Source: Codonopsis lanceolata
Taxonomy: Eukaryota > Streptophyta > Magnoliopsida > Asterales > Campanulaceae
Reading direction: 5' to 3'
Length of the DNA stretch: 64,000 bases
NCBI GenBank assembly: GCA_013146195.2
Contig: CM028383.1
Coordinates: forward strand, 16,329,642-16,393,641
The translations under genes and the position numbers were made by a program. The notes beneath the pieces are model-generated. The model worked only from the letters and a program-made list of their open reading frames with translations, had not been told where the DNA came from and made no database searches. Below, one piece after another: positions 59,521 through 64,000 of the stretch; the first letter of the stretch is position 1; each line of letters begins with the position of its first letter.

Positions 59521-60552
59521 GGTAATCAGACCGGTCTCATGTGATGATATTATAATCGAAAAAGTTTCATATATTAATTTTTAACCGTTAAAATACACTT
59601 TTGATGATACAATGATGAAAACGTTCTTAATGAACAATAAACACCAGCACAAAGCGCGCACAAATCCACTGTCCAAAGTTGGGCATCAGAATAAAACATT
59701 GGACATCGAAATACACAATTGAAATCTATCATAATTTGGGTGTCGAAATTCAAAAATCTACCGCCCAATTTGGGCATCAGAATTAAAACATTAGGCATCA
59801 AAATCCACAATTGAAATCTATCAAAATTTGGGCGTCGAAATTCAAAAAGTTACTGCCAAATTTGGCCATCAGAATGAAAACATTTGGCAAGGAAATGCAC
59901 AATTGGAATCTGTCAAAATTTGAGAGTCAAAATTCAAAAAGCCACCATCAAATTTGGGCATTAGAATGAAAACACTGGGTATCGAAATGCACAATTGAAC
60001 ACTGCCACCAAATATTAAAATAGATGGACATCGTAATTGACAAAATTGGCACCGAAATGAATAACTTAAACACTGTTACCAAATATCAACAAAATTGGAC
60101 ATCAAAATAGATAAAATTGAACACTCTCACAAAATATCAACATAGTTGGGTCTTGTAATGAACAAAATTAGCGTCAGAATGAATAAATTAAACACTACCA
60201 TCAAATATCAACAAAGCTGGGCATCAAAATGGATAAAATTGAACACTGCCACCAAATATCAACAAAGTTGAGCATCAAAATGGATAAAATTGGTGTCGGA
60301 ATGAATACATTAAACAATACCACCAAATATCAACAAAGGTGGGTATCGAAATGTATAAAATTGACGTCATAATGATTAAATTGAACATTGCCCCCATTTA
60401 TGTGTGTAAAAATTGGGTATTGAAAAACTTTTGAAATCCAAAACAGTGCTTAAGAATTTCTTTAATGAAAAAACATTTTATCGGTTGAATGAAAAGAAAG
60501 TGAACATGAGAGGTTATAATATCTACAAAAGGTACCGATCTACAATTATTCC
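59521..60552 (-). mobile_element. Cluster family B member 3, inverted
   Basis: On the minus strand it starts GGAATAATTGTAGATCGGTACC, then TTTTGTAGATATTATAACC, matching 48532 onward, and ends GATGATATTATAATCG ... GACCGGTCT. The interior has the same minisatellite words on the minus strand (TTTGGTGGCAGTGTTCAATT, CGATGCCCAA). Confidence 0.7.
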
Positions 60553-62339
60553 AAACACTTTATGTATGATAGTAGTGAATCTTCATAGTTGTGGGTTTTG
60601 TACAGACATGAAGATGTTGGAAACCGCAAAACGATTAGCTTCTTTTGTAGCTCGAGCTCGAGGTTTAGTTTTCCATCTGTGGTTGTCTTATAATACACCT
60701 AGTTTTACTTAGATTGGTGGTTAATGCTTCTGTGGTTTGTTTGTATGTTTTTATAATCCCTAACTATGAGTTTTACATTTTGGGTGGATATATATATATA
60801 TATATAATTTTGTTGCTTTGTTTGTAGCTAAAAAAAAAAAAAAAAGAAATTTGAAAGCGACTGATGTTGGCCTTTGCTGTATGAATCAGGTGCTACCGGT
60901 GGGCCGAGATTCCCTCTGTTGAACTCGTCATATTCCGTCATTTCGTCCACATGGAGTTTTTTTTGTTGGGAAATTTACCAAAATTGTTATACTATGAGCA
61001 AATACAACAACACGCCAAAAATCAAACTTAATACATTAAAAATAAATAAATAAATTCATTAAATATCTTTTTGATTTAAAATAAAAAAAACATTCTCAAT
61101 GGTACCACAAAATTCAATATATTTACATACTCCACCATCTTTATCTCAAACAACTTATCTACCCCACCAGGCAATCATCTTTATTTATATTAATATAATA
61201 TATTTTTTCAATTTACATTAACATGTAAATTTGATATTGCATAAATAATTAATTTTAAAATTATATAAATAGTCATTATTAAAAAAATATTTATTTATTA
61301 TATTTTGAATAATATTTATTATTATTTGATATTATATAAATGTTATTGGTGTGTTTTCATACTGCATAGAGTTTGAGTTTTGAAAATTCGGATGACCTCC
61401 AAAATTTGGAATATTTTGTGTTTCAGAAAAATTATGGTAATGTGATGGTTGGTTTTATGGAGTGAGTTGATGAATCTGACGAGAAGAGGGTTCATTTGGT
61501 TCATTCAAATGTTGATTATTTTGATTTTGAGAGTTTTTGTTTTTACGAGAAATCAGGTGTGAAGACATTGATGACAATGACTGAAAATAAAACAAAATTA
61601 GCAGAAAAAATTATATAATAATGACAACTAATATTACTTAATGATAATATTAACAATAATAATAACAACTAATAACAATAATAATACAAAATTTAACAAT
61701 AATAATGGTAATAATAAATAATTAACAATAAAGACAATTATATTTAATAATTTGCAATAATACTTAAAATATTTAAGTAGTAAATAATAATATTAATAAT
61801 AAATAATACACAACTAAAAATGGATTAATTAAAAAATGAAATTTTGAGAGAAATAGAAAAGAGAGAAACTTACAAATAACTTCAAATTTTGCAAAAAAAA
61901 ATTCGTTTGGTATCTAAATTAAACAAACTAAGTTTTTATTTATAGATAAAAATGTGTATTTTTTTAAAAAACAAAACAATGAAGTTTTTTTGAATACCAA
62001 AACTGCCCTTAAACCGAAGATAAATATAAAGCGCGTCCAACCGCCCAGAACTTGACACGTGTAAAGGGGGGGGGGGTTGTCTGCCTATCAACCAATTACA
62101 CTTTTTTTTAAAAAAAATTAACCATCAAAATGACGTCGATTTGATGAATTTTGGCTCAAAACGGGACTGTGTTTGTCAGGACTGTTGTGAAGAATTTCGG
62201 AATTTCGGGGTTCTTCTCTCAATACTTTACCCCCAAAAATCATTCGATGATTTGCCTTGATTTATTTTAAATTCACCATTGGAACCCAAGATTTGGGTTA
62301 GATTTCAAATAAAACTCCATTGTTCCTACTCTAACACTA
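60553..62339. other. AT-rich intergenic stretch
   Basis: No gene recognised. It includes a (TA)n run near 60788, an A-run near 60830, AAT-rich sequence at 61600-61810 and a 12-G run near 62066. Confidence 0.5.
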
Positions 62340-62347
62340 GTATAATA

Positions 62348-62949
62348 TTGACATGCACAAAAAGTTCACGGTTCACGGTAACCGTAAACCGAACCGTCCA
62401 AGAACCGAACCATGACGAATCAAACCTTCGATTGAACTGGAACCTGAGGTTCACCGGTTCAGTTAAGGTTCGACTAAACCTTTTTTTTTTTTTGTGAACT
62501 GTTGGTTTTTTTGGTGTTTTTTATGATTTTTTCTTTTGTTCCTAACCTATAAATACTCTCCTTCCTTCAATTTTTTCCTACTTCTAATCCCTTCAATTCT
62601 CTCAAAAAATTTAGTAACTATTTTTTTTACAAAATAGTTGTGTTATTTTACAAAGTAGAAAATATTTAAAATAATTACATTTGGTCACTTTTAAAAATTC
62701 AAAAAATATTTTACACAAAGTTTACAAAGGTTTGAAGACAGTTTTTTAAAAATCAACAAAAAAAAATCATAAATGTAAAAAAAAAATTTTAAATTTTGGA
62801 ACTGTGGAACCAGTGAACCAGATTTAAGGTTCACGGTTCATAACCGAACCGTGAAGGTTCACGGTTTGAATCTGGTTCCCCATATACCCCTCCAATAACC
62901 GACGGTTATGGAACTGTGAACCGAAACTGAAACCGTTTGGGCATGTGTA
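62348..62949. mobile_element. Non-autonomous hAT, 602 bp
   Basis: Ends TTGACATGCACAAAAAG and, on the complement, TACACATGCCCAAACGG. An exact 8-bp TSD GTATAATA lies at 62340-62347 and 62950-62957. Sub-terminal GGTTCACGGTT/AACCGAACCGTG words occur at both ends. No coding content. Confidence 0.83.
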
Positions 62950-63129
62950 GTATAATACCATCCGTTTCATTTACTATACTATTTTAGAATATTTTATATT
63001 AAGAGTAGACTTTCAATATTTATCATATCTATAACATTTTTATTTTTATTTTATTTTTGATATTACCATATTAATTATCATAAATTATTTTTATAATTAT
63101 GACCAACTTTAATGCTAGTTATATACTTA

Positions 63130-63374
63130 CTCCATTTCAGGCAAAGTAGCCACCTTACTATTTTAGTATTTGTGATATTTTATTTTAAAAGTCCACTTTT
63201 AAAAATTATGTTTACCATTTCCATAACATTTAATCTTTACTTTTCACATGAGTTGCAAGTACATTGCTTGTGCTTTAATATTTTTGTAATTTATAACTAA
63301 ATCCAATGGCATTAACATATCTTCTTAATAATTAGATTTTTCAAATGAGGACTCTTTAGGTGGAACGAAGAGAG
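63130..63374. mobile_element. Degenerate Stowaway-type MITE, 245 bp
   Basis: Ends CTCCATTTCAGGC and, on the complement, CTCTCTTCGTTCCACC, flanked by TA (63128-63129 and 63375-63376). AGTCCACTTTT inside is typical of this sub-family. Confidence 0.6.
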
Positions 63375-63376
63375 TA

Positions 63377-64000
63377 GTATTTATAGTAGTATTTTCTTGG
63401 GAAAGTTATCTAAGAGCAACTCCAAAGGGAGACTTCAAACCTTCAATCTGGAGCAAAAACCCACAATTACTCCCTCCAAGAGAGACTTCAAACAAAGTTT
63501 CAAAATGAAAACCTAAATTTCCATGGACTTAATGTAGGTTGCTAACTTGCTAGTAAACAATAGAATTGATATATCTAGACCAAAGAATATTGATTATATA
63601 AGGAAATCCCATTGTCACATAATAGCAATTAGTCGAAACTAGAATAGTCTATTATTGTTTGAAAGTGAGTTGGTGAACCTAGCTCTAACATTACCCTCTC
63701 ATTACTATCGTAAAACTGTTATTTACTTGATTCAATTAGTTTCGTTAAATTAGTTAATTCAAATTACAAGAAATTTGTTTTCTAGATTAAAGTTACATTA
63801 GTTAATTTAAATATTATTCTAGACCTTTAGGTTCGTTAATTTGTATTTATTTACACTGTATTACTTGATATTAGTTCGCTTGCTGCTAACATGTTTTTTG
63901 TCTCATCACTATACACACAAACACACACGCACACAGTCGTCCCCACTCCCCCCTTATGGCCTTAACACACCTTGACCCCATTTTCTTTTTCTTTTTCTTT
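63377..64000. other. Right-edge intergenic stretch
   Basis: A Tourist-like end TAAGAGCAACTCCAAAGGGAG begins at 63411 without a visible partner. The rest is AT-rich, ending in a CTTTTT tract. No gene. Confidence 0.4.

Overview
The window is nuclear DNA from a flowering plant, most likely a eudicot. It is AT-rich and intron-bearing, and it is dominated by plant transposon families: a Ty1-copia Sirevirus, a Ty3-gypsy Tat-like element, hAT, Mutator-like, Stowaway and Tourist elements. I could not name the species. Only two host genes are well supported. At the left edge, on the minus strand, are the first two coding exons of the RNA polymerase III subunit C11/RPC10 (NRPC11). At 20831-21778 (+) is an intron-less, membrane-anchored SAM-dependent methyltransferase of unknown substrate.

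Layout. 1-1986: NRPC11 5' part, its upstream region and a Tourist-like MITE. 1987-4744: a hAT element with an exact 8-bp target-site duplication (TSD), a MITE fragment and a Sirevirus solo LTR. 4807-15490: a full-length but decayed Sirevirus in minus orientation (5' LTR on the right), with gag, protease, integrase, RT, RNase H and an env-like gene, all broken by stops or frameshifts. 15491-20247: a Helitron-like insertion, a 1.3-kb hAT and a Mutator-type MITE. 20831-22008: methyltransferase gene and poly(A) signal. 22175-25043: a Mutator-like element with ~230-bp inverted ends, itself invaded by a hAT and a GC-rich LTR-like block. 25044-36500: gene-poor repeats, including a solo LTR that carries a hAT that carries a Stowaway. 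37040-47316: a complete-ended Ty3-gypsy derivative with 2-kb LTRs and an exact 5-bp TSD. It has only a gag-like gene, interrupted by one stop, and a 61-bp hairpin-bearing tandem array where pol would normally lie. 47839-53913: six members of two related Mutator-type families packed almost end to end. One of them carries an exon-sized piece of a plant RecG helicase gene. 54731-57827: two consecutive local tandem duplications, one copy of the first carrying a tRNA-derived SINE. 57840-59154: a Pack-MULE-like element with an exact 9-bp TSD. 59521-64000: another member of the cluster family, a hAT and a degenerate Stowaway.

How it fits together: the window is mainly a record of nested insertion. 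Exact TSDs of the right length (5 bp for LTR elements, 8 bp for hAT, 9 bp for Mutator-like, TA for Stowaway, TAA for Tourist) give firm boundaries to most elements. The most novel-looking items are the Mutator-type cluster with internal minisatellites, its RecG capture and a TSD shared by two neighbours, and the hairpin array in the gag-only gypsy element. Similarity statements are by eye; no searches or alignments were run.
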